Shown in pieces: positions 54,119-63,470 of a stretch of DNA of 64,000 nucleotides (the stretch's first letter is position 1; each line of letters opens with the position of its first letter). This DNA comes from Ktedonobacterales bacterium (GTDB lineage: Bacteria > Chloroflexota > Ktedonobacteria > Ktedonobacterales > Ktedonobacteraceae). The stretch spans positions 1 through 64,000 of the forward strand of contig DAIDJF010000011.1 of assembly GCA_027451525.1 (NCBI GenBank). Reading direction: 5' to 3'. The translations under genes were made by a program, and so were the position numbers. Under the pieces are notes generated by a model. The model ran no database searches. It had not been told where the DNA came from and saw only the letters and a list, made by a program, of their open reading frames with translations.

Positions 54119-56951
54119 GATTTCCTCCACGCTGACTGACAGTAAGACTCATCGCCTCCTGCATAATCTGTTCTTGTTCTGCCATATACAAATCCCAAAA
54201 ACCTGTCGCGGGACTTGAACGTTCTGGACGCGAAATGACATCCATCAAACGCGCACCTGCTAGCAGAGCAACATGCGGCGCAACATAGTTCCACGCCCCC
54301 ATATTACGTGGTTCCTCCTGCACCCATACAATCTCTTGTGCATTGGGATAGTGTTGTATAACCTGCTGTAAGACATCCACGGGGAAAGGATAAAGCAACT
54401 CTACACGTATAATTGCCACTTCCTCACTGGTAGCACGCAGCTCATGCGTCAACAGGTCTATGGCAATTTTGCCGGTACAAAGAATAATACGTTTTACGCG
54501 CCGCGCATTCTTATTTGCTCTCGCATCATCCAGCACAGGCTGGAATGACCCCTCCGCTAAGTCCTGTAAGCGGGATGCCGACTGGGGATGACGCAACAAA
54601 CTTTTTGGTGTCATCACTACCAGCGGACGCGGATAGCGTTGCAGATAAAAAGCCTGTAAACGCAGGAGATGGTAGTATTGCGCCGCCGTCGAACAGTTGG
54701 CAACACGCCAATTCTCTTCAGCCGATAGTTGGAGATAACGTTCTAGACGCGCACTTGAGTGTTCCGGCCCCTGTCCCTCATAGCCATGCGGCAACAACAG
54801 AACCAGCGATGATTTTTGTAGCCATTTCGCACGCGCCGAGGCAATGAACTGATCAATAATAACCTGCGCACTATTGGCAAAATCACCAAATTGGGCCTCC
54901 CACAAAACAAGCGACTCAGGACGGCGCACGCTATAGCCGTATTCAAAACCAAGTGCCCCCGCCTCGCTCAATGCACTGTTATAGATCGAGAAAGCCGCCT
55001 GTGCTTGAGTGAGATGTTGGAGTGGGATATATCGCTCCCCATCCACACTATGCAGTACCGCATGTCGATGGCTAAATGTTCCACGTTCGGAATCTTGCCC
55101 CACCAGACGAATAGGCGTGCCCGTCGTCAGTAATGACGCAAATGCGAGCGACTCAGCCTGCCCCCAATCAATGCCCCCCTCAGGACCAAGCGCGCTTGCG
55201 CGTCGTTGTAATGTGCGCGCGAGCTTTGGCTGGATAGTAAACCCTTTCGGCCAGGTCAGTAGCTCTTGGTTCCAGGCTATCAATTGCTCCGCGCCGACAG
55301 GTGACGGCATCTCTTCGCTATCGTACGAACCACCCGGCGTACTTGAAACCTCAAGCTCGGGAAATTGTGGATGGTTATCAGCCTCGTGCTTGGCCTGTTC
55401 TAGCACGGCGAGCGCATCACGCATCATTTGCTCGGCATCTTCACGAGTAATGAGTCCTTGCTGCTCAAGCTGACGCGCATAGAGTTCACGCACAGTTGGA
55501 TGCGAACGAATGACCTCGTACATCTGCGGCTGCGTAAATGTTGGCTCATCGCCTTCGTTATGTCCCCAACGACGATAGCCAACGAGATCAATCAATATAT
55601 CTTTGTGGAAAGTATCACGATACGCAAAAGCCATCCTGACAGCAGTCAGACACGCTAGTGGATCATCAGCGTTGACATGAATAATCGGAATCTCAAAGCC
55701 CTTCGCAAGATCACTAGCAAAGTGCGTCGAACGCCCATCCTCCGGGTCGGTTGTAAATCCTAGCTGATTGTTTGCAATAATATGAATGGTTCCGCCAACC
55801 CAATAAGCGCGTAAGTGCCACAGATTTAATGTCTCAGCGACGACTCCCTCTCCCGGAAAGGCTGAATCGCCATGAATGAGAATCGGTAGCGTATGATCTA
55901 CATCCTGTAACGGTGTACCTGCAACGGACGTAATCTCTTGCGCAGCACGTGCCATACCCTCAATCACAGGATTGACAAACTCAAGATGACTGGGATTAGG
56001 AGCCAGGACAACCTTCAAGGCAACATCTGCCCCCGCTCCAAGCAAATACTCCGCACCTAAGTGATATTTGACATCACCCGTCCAACCCAAGCCAAAATTC
56101 TCCGTCAGCGGCGAACCTTCCTCGTGTTTAGCGTGCGCAAATTCGCTCAAAATTGCTGCATATGGTTTACCCAATACATGTGTCAATACGTTCAAACGTC
56201 CTCGATGTGCCATACCGACAATCACCTCGCGCGTCTCAGAGTCCATTGCACCGCTGATGATCTCGTCAAGCATCGGCACTAACATATCTGTGCCTTCTAT
56301 CGAAAAACGTTTCTGCCCCACAAATGTTTGATGTAGATAACGTTCAAACGCCTCAACTTGCGTAAGACGCTTCAAGAGCTTACGCGCATCTGCCGCTCCA
56401 GGCGTCTGCATATACAACTGTAAACCAACGGCATCACGTAGCCAGAGTCGCTCTTCAGAGCGTTTCACCTGATCAAACTCATAGCTAATCGTGCCTGAAT
56501 ACATGGCACGCAGGGCATTAATCGCTTCCAGAGCATTGCTGGCTCCCTCAGCGGCATGACCGCCAACAATTGTAGGCGGAAGTAGAGCGAGATCAGACTC
56601 GCGCAAACCATGCGTCTCCGGCAGCAAGGCTGGATCGCCTAGTGGCTCACTGCCCAATGGATCAAGATGCGCACCGAGATGACCTCGTTCGCGCAATGCA
56701 TGGGCAAATGCTGAGGCTGCCACGATACGGCGCACGTCCATCGCTGCTGCTTCTGCAGGGCGTGCAGTAGATACCGCCGTAGATCCATTTCCTCTGCCAT
56801 TGCTCACGTGTTCAATGGGTAACTCCGGTGACCACGTCGCAAAAATAGCGCGCGTAGCATCATCCACCGCTGCAGGGTTCTGCTTATATCGTTCATACAG
56901 GTCTAGAACGTATCCTGCATTTGGCCCATAAAATGTGTCCAGATCGTTCAT
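54108..56951 (-). CDS. sucA: 2-oxoglutarate dehydrogenase E1
   Basis: This is a 947-residue thiamine-diphosphate-dependent E1 that decarboxylates 2-oxoglutarate and passes succinyl to SucB. The N-terminal segment [17 protein letters not shown] resembles the E1 arm that contacts E2/E3. [33 protein letters not shown] (thiamine-binding GDxxF part) and [16 protein letters not shown] are classical OdhA/SucA motifs. The C-terminal half continues with [17 protein letters not shown]-like sequence and [10 protein letters not shown]. It lacks the mycobacterial KGD succinyltransferase-like N-terminal domain. The start at 56951 has AAGGA six bases upstream; the frame runs to an earlier start at 56999. 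It is co-transcribed with sucB. Confidence 0.95.
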   Translation of the reverse strand: MNDLDTFYGPNAGYVLDLYERYKQNPAAVDDATRAIFATWSPELPIEHVSNGRGNGSTAVSTARPAEAAAMDVRRIVAASAFAHALRERGHLGAHLDPLGSEPLGDPALLPETHGLRESDLALLPPTIVGGHAAEGASNALEAINALRAMYSGTISYEFDQVKRSEERLWLRDAVGLQLYMQTPGAADARKLLKRLTQVEAFERYLHQTFVGQKRFSIEGTDMLVPMLDEIISGAMDSETREVIVGMAHRGRLNVLTHVLGKPYAAILSEFAHAKHEEGSPLTENFGLGWTGDVKYHLGAEYLLGAGADVALKVVLAPNPSHLEFVNPVIEGMARAAQEITSVAGTPLQDVDHTLPILIHGDSAFPGEGVVAETLNLWHLRAYWVGGTIHIIANNQLGFTTDPEDGRSTHFASDLAKGFEIPIIHVNADDPLACLTAVRMAFAYRDTFHKDILIDLVGYRRWGHNEGDEPTFTQPQMYEVIRSHPTVRELYARQLEQQGLITREDAEQMMRDALAVLEQAKHEADNHPQFPELEVSSTPGGSYDSEEMPSPVGAEQLIAWNQELLTWPKGFTIQPKLARTLQRRASALGPEGGIDWGQAESLAFASLLTTGTPIRLVGQDSERGTFSHRHAVLHSVDGERYIPLQHLTQAQAAFSIYNSALSEAGALGFEYGYSVRRPESLVLWEAQFGDFANSAQVIIDQFIASARAKWLQKSSLVLLLPHGYEGQGPEHSSARLERYLQLSAEENWRVANCSTAAQYYHLLRLQAFYLQRYPRPLVVMTPKSLLRHPQSASRLQDLAEGSFQPVLDDARANKNARRVKRIILCTGKIAIDLLTHELRATSEEVAIIRVELLYPFPVDVLQQVIQHYPNAQEIVWVQEEPRNMGAWNYVAPHVALLAGARLMDVISRPERSSPATGFWDLYMAEQEQIMQEAMSLTVSQRGGNHVR

Positions 56952-57350
56952 AGAAATTCCTTTTATAGCACATTCCAGTTTGCTGTCGGCATTGCTCATT
57001 CACTTACCACTGACAGACAAACCAGGAGTTCTTTATATAGTATAGTACTTTTTAACCGATGTTTAGTAGCTTTCATAGCATCAATACGTACGCTATGCTA
57101 GAAACAGCTTTCTAAGAGTCTCTTCCCTTTTAGAGAAAATGATGGTTAAGTTATTCTCTCCAACACAAGAAACACGCACCCACCTCTAAAAGTTCCCTCC
57201 ACTAGTATCCCTATTCATAGATCATCCGTCAAGAATGCACAAGAACACATGCCGCTTCGGGCTATCACCAACGTTGGCGATAAGAATGGACACAGTTAGA
57301 AGCAACTACGGACTATTGTTTTGTTCCGCTCTCTATGGTATCATAGAAAC
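56952..57350. other. Divergent spacer between sucA and the T-box operon
   Basis: No gene is seen. It holds the rightward T-box promoter at 57316-57344 and, in an AT-rich stretch near 57030-57060, TATA-like boxes that probably belong to the leftward sucA promoter. Long pyrimidine and A tracts fill the rest. Confidence 0.5.
57316..57344 (+). promoter_or_regulatory. Sigma-70-type promoter of the alaX-ileS operon
   Basis: TTGTTT and TATCAT are separated by 17 bases. Transcription would begin near 57351, at the start of the T-box leader. Confidence 0.6.
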
Positions 57351-57730
57351 ATCACAACAGAGGTGAGCTATTAGAGAGACAGGTATCACAAAAGCACACT
57401 TGTCCACTCACCCCTATATACGTAGAGACGCAAAGATGGAGCCAGTACGCCCATAGCAACATGGTACAGAGAGTTTGGATTGGGTGAAACCAAACCCATA
57501 GCTTGAGCCGAACATCACTCCTGAGCAACCAGCCGAACATTTTAGTAGGCCTGGTCGGTTCCTTCCCGTTATCCGAAGGGCACGTCAGTTCTCCTCTTGG
57601 TGCTTTGTTTAAGACACAACAAGAGCAGGTCAGGCGTGATTGAGTGTGGCATCTCATATGAGCATGAAACAATGAGGGTGGTACCACGGGAGTTCCTCTC
57701 GTCCCTATATAGGGCGAGGGGTTTTTTTGT
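57351..57730 (+). ncRNA. T-box riboswitch leader, isoleucine-specific
   Basis: This is a transcriptional T-box leader that reads the charging state of tRNA-Ile. The diagnostic T-box sequence GGGTGGTACCACGG is at 57676-57689. It overlaps the terminator/antiterminator region: a 10-bp stem (CCTCTCGTCC with its partner) closed before a run of seven T at 57722-57728. In stem I the AGAGAG box (57468-57473) and a GGGTGAAACC loop precede the specifier region. The specifier is ATC at 57514-57516, directly before ACTCCTGAG, the conserved flank of specifier codons. ATC encodes Ile and matches the downstream ileS. Uncharged tRNA-Ile should favour the antiterminator and switch on the two-gene operon. Confidence 0.92.
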
Positions 57731-57765
57731 GACCAATAAAATACTTTTACAGAGGAGCCACGACA

Positions 57766-58491
57766 ATGAGGACTAAGCTACTCTACCATGAAAATAGCTT
57801 TACTTACGAATGCACAGCGAAAATTGTTGCCGTTGAAGGAGACGAGGTAGCCCTCGATGCTACCGTTTTCTACCCAGGCGGCGGCGGACAAATGGCGGAT
57901 CACGGCATTATTTCCTGGGATAACCAACGGGTTCAGGCCAATGTCATCGCGATGAATAAGCGCAATGATGTCGTATGGCACACATTAGATTGTACGCCAC
58001 CTACCCTCGGCACAGAAGTCGTGGGAACCATCGACTGGGATTTCCGTTACCAGATGATGCGCACTCATACCGCCCTGCATATTTTATGCGGCACTATCTG
58101 GCGCGAGTTTGGTGTTCAAGTGACAGGCGGACAGATGTACCCCGACCGCGCACGCATGGACTTCTCGATGGAAAATCTGGATAAAGAACGGATTGCCTAC
58201 ATCGAACAGAAAATCAATGAGGCAGTTGAGGCTGACTATCCCATTCGCGTCTATAATCTGCCTCGTGAAAAAGCCTTTGCGATACCAGACCTCGTGCGCA
58301 CGAAGATCAACCTTCTGCCACCCAATATTGAGGAGGTTCGCATCGTCGAAATCGTTGGCCTTGATCTACAAGCCGATGGCGGGACCCATGTCAACCATAC
58401 AAAAGAGGTCGGTGGCATTAAAATCACGAAAACCGAGAATAAAGGGCGCATTAACAAACGCCTGGAGATCATGCTTCTCAATCAGCAGTAG
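57766..58491 (+). CDS. AlaX-type alanyl-tRNA editing protein
   Basis: This 241-residue protein is a free-standing homologue of the AlaRS editing domain. FYPGGGGQMADHG is the glycine-rich editing motif; THTALHILCG carries the HxxxH zinc/catalytic pair; and LDLQADGGTHVNHTKEVG carries the third-ligand region, with Asp-Gly-Gly-Thr-His in place of the CGGTHV of AlaRS, as in many AlaX proteins. AlaX normally hydrolyses Ser- or Gly-tRNA-Ala. AGAGGAG is nine bases before the ATG. It is the first gene after an isoleucine T-box and lies 98 bases upstream of ileS, so it is regulated by Ile-tRNA charging, an unusual link for an Ala-tRNA editing factor. Confidence 0.9.
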   Translation: MRTKLLYHENSFTYECTAKIVAVEGDEVALDATVFYPGGGGQMADHGIISWDNQRVQANVIAMNKRNDVVWHTLDCTPPTLGTEVVGTIDWDFRYQMMRTHTALHILCGTIWREFGVQVTGGQMYPDRARMDFSMENLDKERIAYIEQKINEAVEADYPIRVYNLPREKAFAIPDLVRTKINLLPPNIEEVRIVEIVGLDLQADGGTHVNHTKEVGGIKITKTENKGRINKRLEIMLLNQQ

Positions 58492-58589
58492 TCTTGTCCC
58501 TTTTACCTTTATGCCAGTTTTGATCAAACCCGTAACGCTATATAGCTACCACGAGTGGTAGCCACACAATGGACGCAGAGGAGGTTGCA

Positions 58590-61500
58590 GTGTCAGTTCG
58601 ATCAAGCGTGTTCCGTCCGGTAATATCCGCTGATAGAGTGGATTATCCGGCCTTAGAACGAACAATCCAACAGTGGTGGGACACTCACAATGTACGTCAG
58701 CGATATCTGAAACGCAATGAGCACAGCAAAAAACAGTATTCGTTCCTTGATGGCCCCATCACCGCCAATAACCCGATGGGAGTGCATCATGCCTGGGGTC
58801 GTACCTACAAAGACCTGTACCAGCGATATCGCACCATGCAAGGCTATAAGCAACGCTACCAGAATGGCTTTGATTGTCAAGGCTTATGGGTCGAAGTCAA
58901 CGTTGAACAAGAACTTGGCCTACAAACCAAACGTGACATCGAGGCCTATGGCATCGCTGAATTTGTTGAACGCTGTAAAGAGCGGGTCTATACCTATTCG
59001 CGTCGTCAGAGCGAGCAGTCCATCCGCCTCGGCTATTGGATGGACTGGGGCAATGACTACTTTACGATGTCTGACGAGAACAACTACACGATCTGGTCCT
59101 TTCTCAAGAAATGCCAGGAGCGCGGCCTGATCTATAAAGGGCGCGACGTCATGCCCTGGTGCCCACGCTGCGCAACAGGCATCTCGAACATGGAGATGGA
59201 GTCTGAAGGTTACAAAGAGACGACACACTTGAGCCTGTACGTGCGTTTCCCACTGGCAGATCGCCCAAATGAATATCTGTTGGCCTGGACAACCACGCCC
59301 TGGACGCTGGCCGCCAACGTTGCCGCCGCCGTCCATCCCGACCTGCCCTATGTCAAGGTTGAGCAGGATGGCGAGTTCTACTACCTTGCCGAGGCCCTCT
59401 TGCCCGTTCTCAAAGCTCTTAAGGGACGCGACAAAGGTGACTATCACGTCGTCGAGACGCTCAAAGGCTGCGATATGGTCGGTTGGAGCTATCGCGGTCC
59501 CTTTGACGAGTTACCCGCCGAGCAAGGCGTCGTGCATACCGTCGTGCCCTGGAAAGAGGTCAGCGCGAGCGAAGGTACAGGTATCGTGCATATCGCTCCT
59601 GGCTGCGGTCGCGAAGACTTTGGCCTCTCAAAAGAGTTCAATCTCTCCGTCGTTGCTCCTGTTGACGAGTTCGGTGTCTATCTGGAAGGCTATGACTGGC
59701 TTACGGGACAGCAAGCATCGCAGGTCGGACCACAGGTCGCTGAAAACCTGACAAAAAAAGGCTTGCTCTATCGTCCGCAGAACTATAAGCACCGCTACCC
59801 AACCTGCTGGCGTTGTAAGACCGAGCTGATCTTCCGTCTGGTTGACGAGTGGTTCATCTCGATGGCAACCCTGCGCTACGAAATCATGGAGGTGGTGCGC
59901 CGCATCAAATGGATCCCAGCCTTTGGCCTGGAACGCGAATTAGACTGGCTCACCAACATGGACGACTGGATGATCTCGAAGAAACGCTACTGGGGACTGG
60001 CTCTACCGATCTTTGATTGTCCCAAATGCGGCACATTCGAAATTATCGGCAGTAAAGAGGAACTCAAGGAGCGTGCCGTCGCTGGTTGGGAAAGTTTCGA
60101 TGGCCATACACCCCATCGTCCCTGGATAGATGCCGTCAAAGTACAATGTACGAAGTGCGGTGAGGTTGTTTCACGCATCAAAGACGTGGGCAACCCCTGG
60201 CTGGATGCTGGCATCGTTCCCTACTCAACCCTGCACTATCGCACCAATCGCCCTTACTGGGAGCAATGGTTCCCAGCGGATTTCGTAACCGAGTCGTTCC
60301 CAGGCCAATTTAGAAACTGGTTCTACTCGATGCTGGTTATGAGTACCGTTATGGAGAATACCAATCCATTTAAGACCTTGCTCGGTTTTGCAACGTTAAT
60401 GGGCGAGGACGGGACGCCTATGCATAAATCGAAGGGCAATCTGGTTGTCTTTGATGACGCAGCCGACCGTGTCGGTTCCGATACCATGCGCTGGCTCTAC
60501 ACCAATCACGCCCCAGAACAAAATCTCAACTTCCCACGTATCCCCAGCGAAGGAGATATGGAAAAAGCCGCTCAATCTGGCATGCCCGTTCGCCTGAGCG
60601 AGAAATGGATGTTGGTGCGCCGCACGCTAGACAAAATCTGGAATGTCTACTGGTTCTTTGTCACCTATGCCAACATTGACCTGTTCGACCCAACACAGCA
60701 TCAGGTACCCGTCGCACAGCGCAGTGAATTGGACCGCTGGATCCTCTCAGAACTTCAGCTCACCATCCGCGCTGTCACTGAGGGCCTGGAACAATATGAT
60801 ACCGTCAAGCCGTCTGAGACAATGCAAACGTTCCTGGACGACCTTTCCAACTGGTATCTGCGCCGTAGCCGTGAGCGTATCTGGGCTTCTGGCATGGAGC
60901 AAGATAAGGTTTCTACCTATCTCACTCTATACGAATGCCTGACAACACTTATCACGCTGCTCGCGCCGTTCATGCCATTCGTTACCGAGGAACTTTACCA
61001 GAACCTGGTACGTAACGTGAACCCACAGGCCCCACTCAGCGTTCACCTATGCGATTGGCCGCTGGCACACGACGAGTTGATCGATGAACAACTCACAAAC
61101 GATACACATCTTGTAATGCGAATAGTTGGCCTGGGCCGCGCCGCACGCGAAAAAGCACAGATCAAAGTTCGCCAACCACTACACGCGCTCTATGTGCGCG
61201 TTCCTAGCACGACGGAGGAAGAGGCCATCGTGCGTCTCAGCGATCAGGTCCTTGAAGAATTGAACATCAAAGAACTCACATTGATGAGTGGGGATAGCGA
61301 TATGCTTTCCTACATATTGAAACCGCAGGTCAAGGTCCTGGGCCCGAAATATGGTCCACTGGTCCAGAAAATCCTCGTGGCCTTCAAATCATTCGACGCA
61401 CATGACTCACAAGTAGCAGCACATCAACTCAACGACACAGGAAAACTCGTCTTGACAATTGATGCCGTTGATGGCAAACAGGTCGAACTGCTTCCCAGCG

Positions 61501-61895
61501 AAGTTGATGTCATTGCGACAGCACGTCCCGGCTTCGTCACCGCCGAGGAGTACGGCTACATCGTTGCCCTGGAGACAACGATCACCCCCGAACTCAGGCA
61601 AGAGGGCATCATCCGCGACTTGACACACTATATTCAGGATATGCGTAAAAAAGCGGGTCTCAACATCGAAGATCACATCGGTCTGGCCTTGTATACAGAA
61701 GATGTCGAACTGGCACGCATGCTTGTTGAATACGGTGAGTCAATCAAGGAAGAAACGCTGGCTAATTACGCGCTAGTCTCCATCAGTCAGGAGAATACGC
61801 CACCATTCGACGAGATCTATCGTGAAGCAATCGCCCCAACAGCCTTGAAAAAGCTGGAAGGCTACAGCGTTGAGGTCGTTCTCGGCAAGATGTAG
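58590..61895 (+). CDS. ileS: Isoleucyl-tRNA synthetase, type 2 (eukaryotic-like)
   Basis: This is a class I aminoacyl-tRNA synthetase of about 1101 residues charging tRNA-Ile. The N-terminus reads FLDGPITANNPMGVHHAWGR, where GVHHAWG stands for the HIGH motif; the KMSKS position reads PMHKSKGNL. The editing domain (CP1) includes YLLAWTTTPWTL and EGTGIVHIAPGCGREDFGL. WCPRCATGISNMEMES, CWRCKTEL and an extra zinc ribbon (FDCPKCG / VQCTKCGEV) are visible, as is NPWLDAGIVPYSTL. Long C-terminal tRNA-binding regions follow. These features put it in the long type-2 family shared with eukaryotes and archaea, which tends to resist mupirocin. GTG at 58590 is the likely start, because GAGGAGG lies five bases before it, not ATG at 58569. 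Confidence 0.95.
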   Translation: MSVRSSVFRPVISADRVDYPALERTIQQWWDTHNVRQRYLKRNEHSKKQYSFLDGPITANNPMGVHHAWGRTYKDLYQRYRTMQGYKQRYQNGFDCQGLWVEVNVEQELGLQTKRDIEAYGIAEFVERCKERVYTYSRRQSEQSIRLGYWMDWGNDYFTMSDENNYTIWSFLKKCQERGLIYKGRDVMPWCPRCATGISNMEMESEGYKETTHLSLYVRFPLADRPNEYLLAWTTTPWTLAANVAAAVHPDLPYVKVEQDGEFYYLAEALLPVLKALKGRDKGDYHVVETLKGCDMVGWSYRGPFDELPAEQGVVHTVVPWKEVSASEGTGIVHIAPGCGREDFGLSKEFNLSVVAPVDEFGVYLEGYDWLTGQQASQVGPQVAENLTKKGLLYRPQNYKHRYPTCWRCKTELIFRLVDEWFISMATLRYEIMEVVRRIKWIPAFGLERELDWLTNMDDWMISKKRYWGLALPIFDCPKCGTFEIIGSKEELKERAVAGWESFDGHTPHRPWIDAVKVQCTKCGEVVSRIKDVGNPWLDAGIVPYSTLHYRTNRPYWEQWFPADFVTESFPGQFRNWFYSMLVMSTVMENTNPFKTLLGFATLMGEDGTPMHKSKGNLVVFDDAADRVGSDTMRWLYTNHAPEQNLNFPRIPSEGDMEKAAQSGMPVRLSEKWMLVRRTLDKIWNVYWFFVTYANIDLFDPTQHQVPVAQRSELDRWILSELQLTIRAVTEGLEQYDTVKPSETMQTFLDDLSNWYLRRSRERIWASGMEQDKVSTYLTLYECLTTLITLLAPFMPFVTEELYQNLVRNVNPQAPLSVHLCDWPLAHDELIDEQLTNDTHLVMRIVGLGRAAREKAQIKVRQPLHALYVRVPSTTEEEAIVRLSDQVLEELNIKELTLMSGDSDMLSYILKPQVKVLGPKYGPLVQKILVAFKSFDAHDSQVAAHQLNDTGKLVLTIDAVDGKQVELLPSEVDVIATARPGFVTAEEYGYIVALETTITPELRQEGIIRDLTHYIQDMRKKAGLNIEDHIGLALYTEDVELARMLVEYGESIKEETLANYALVSISQENTPPFDEIYREAIAPTALKKLEGYSVEVVLGKM

Positions 61896-61913
61896 CTCTG
61901 GATGGGTTTTCTC

Positions 61914-61952
61914 AAAGAGACAGGTAGGGTTGTTGTCCTACCTGTCTCTTTT
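61914..61952 (+). terminator. Intrinsic terminator of the alaX-ileS operon
   Basis: AAAGAGACAGGTAGG pairs perfectly with CCTACCTGTCTCTTT around an 8-nt loop and is followed by TTTGCTTTTTG. Confidence 0.9.
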
Positions 61953-62041
61953 GCTTTTTGCGTCTTATAGACGATATGATAGACATAGCAGTACAACCTT
62001 GTCTGAAGGCTGCTTGCCAGAATAGAGAAGGAAACCTCTCC

Positions 62042-62791
62042 ATGAACGCGACCGCACTACTTCAACAACATCAACATCGTGAGCACGCGCTGCCAACAGG
62101 TCCCTGGATTATGTCGCAGCAGTGGCATGAGCTATTATTCGCGCACTGGCCCATCGCCCCTGAAAAACTGCGCCATCTTATACCCGCTATCCTACCGCTT
62201 GATACATTTGAGCAACAGGCATGGGTTGGCATCGTTCCCTTTCGCATGAGTGATGTTCATCCACGCGGCATTCCTTCCGTACGCGGATTGTCCTATTTTC
62301 CAGAACTAAACGTCCGCACCTACGTCACGATTAATGGTATCCCCGGCGTTTATTTCTTTAGCCTGGATGCAGGCAATCCCATCGCGGTCGCTCTTGCACG
62401 CAACCTCTTCCATTTACCCTATTTCAACGCGCGTATGCGCTGTCAACGTACAGGCGATACCATCAGCTATAGAAGTTACCGCACTCATGCCCATGCGCCT
62501 CGTGCGGCTTTCGTTGCCAACTATCGTCCCATCGCACCAGTAACCTACGCAGATCGCGGCACGCTTCCTTACTGGCTAACAGAACGTTACGCCCTCTACA
62601 CTGTCGTCGGCCAACATGTCTATCGTGGCGATATTCACCACCCGCAATGGCCCTTACAGGCAGCAGAAGTAGATATTACCGGCAATACAATGGCTGAAGG
62701 GCACGCAATTGCCCTCCCAGATACAGCACCACTACTACATTACTCGCATTTTCAAGAGGTTCTCATCTGGCCCTTGCAGCGAATCATCTAA
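62042..62791 (+). CDS. DUF2071 (YqjF-like) protein
   Basis: This is a 249-residue member of the DUF2071/YqjF family. WIMSQQWHELLFAHWPI opens the domain, AWVGIVPFRMSDVHPRGIP and FPELNVRTYVTINGIPGVYFFSLDAGN are conserved blocks, and LFHLPYFNARM follows. The fold is an acetoacetate-decarboxylase-like beta barrel in related proteins, but the function is not established. The start at 62042 has AGAAGGA nine bases upstream and begins MNATALLQQ; a longer frame from 61958 has no good site. It is followed 110 bases later by a GNAT gene on the same strand. Confidence 0.85.
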   Translation: MNATALLQQHQHREHALPTGPWIMSQQWHELLFAHWPIAPEKLRHLIPAILPLDTFEQQAWVGIVPFRMSDVHPRGIPSVRGLSYFPELNVRTYVTINGIPGVYFFSLDAGNPIAVALARNLFHLPYFNARMRCQRTGDTISYRSYRTHAHAPRAAFVANYRPIAPVTYADRGTLPYWLTERYALYTVVGQHVYRGDIHHPQWPLQAAEVDITGNTMAEGHAIALPDTAPLLHYSHFQEVLIWPLQRII

Positions 62792-62901
62792 TACCAACAC
62801 CCAAACGGCTATTTTGAAAATATTGCTATTCTGATGACGTAATATAGATAGTAAAATCAACGCCTATTTCAAAACAACAAGATAGGAAAGAAGATACGTG
62901 T

Positions 62902-63456
62902 ATGCTCCTCACAACAGCGCGCCTCTTTTTGCGCGAATTTGAAGAGAATGATTGGCAAGCCGTTTTTGGCTATCAAACGCACCCGCTCTATCTGCGCTAC
63001 AACCCCTGGGCGCAGCGCACAGAAGAGGATGTACGCCATTTTGTTCGCACATTCCTCTTCTGGCGTGAGGAGAAACCACGTAGCAAATTTCAATTAGCAA
63101 TTGTCTTGAAAGCGAATGGACAGCTCATCGGCAACTGTGGCATTCGCATGAAAGCGGCGCACGCCAGGGAAGCAGATATTGGCTATGAACTAGATCATCG
63201 CTTCTGGGACAATGGCTACGCAACCGAGGCGGCGCAGGCTCTCCTTGCCTATGGTTTTAATGAACTCCATCTGCATCGTATCTGGGCGAAATGTGTTGCA
63301 GAAAATACTGCCTCTGCCCATGTATTACAGAAAATTGGTATGCGGCAAGAAGGCCACTTTCGCGAAGATGAATGGATGAAAAATCGCTGGTGGGATACCT
63401 TGCACTACGCTATTTTAGAGCATGAATGGTATAGGCAGAGAAATTTCACCTTCTAG
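62902..63456 (+). CDS. GNAT acetyltransferase, RimJ/RimL-like
   Basis: This 184-residue acetyltransferase has the RimJ/RimL layout. TARLFLREFEENDW is the strand-1 signature, DIGYELDHRFWDNGYATEAA the acetyl-CoA-binding region, with WDNGYATEAA as the characteristic loop, and HRIWAKCVAENTASAHVLQKIG the motif-B part. GFNELHLHRI and EGHFREDEWMKNRWWDT are further conserved blocks. Relatives acetylate N-termini of ribosomal proteins or small molecules; the target here is unknown. A GGAAAGAAG sequence precedes the ATG. It is convergent with a histidine kinase, with only 14 bases between the stops. Confidence 0.88.
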   Translation: MLLTTARLFLREFEENDWQAVFGYQTHPLYLRYNPWAQRTEEDVRHFVRTFLFWREEKPRSKFQLAIVLKANGQLIGNCGIRMKAAHAREADIGYELDHRFWDNGYATEAAQALLAYGFNELHLHRIWAKCVAENTASAHVLQKIGMRQEGHFREDEWMKNRWWDTLHYAILEHEWYRQRNFTF

Positions 63457-63470
63457 ATCCCTGCATTCGC

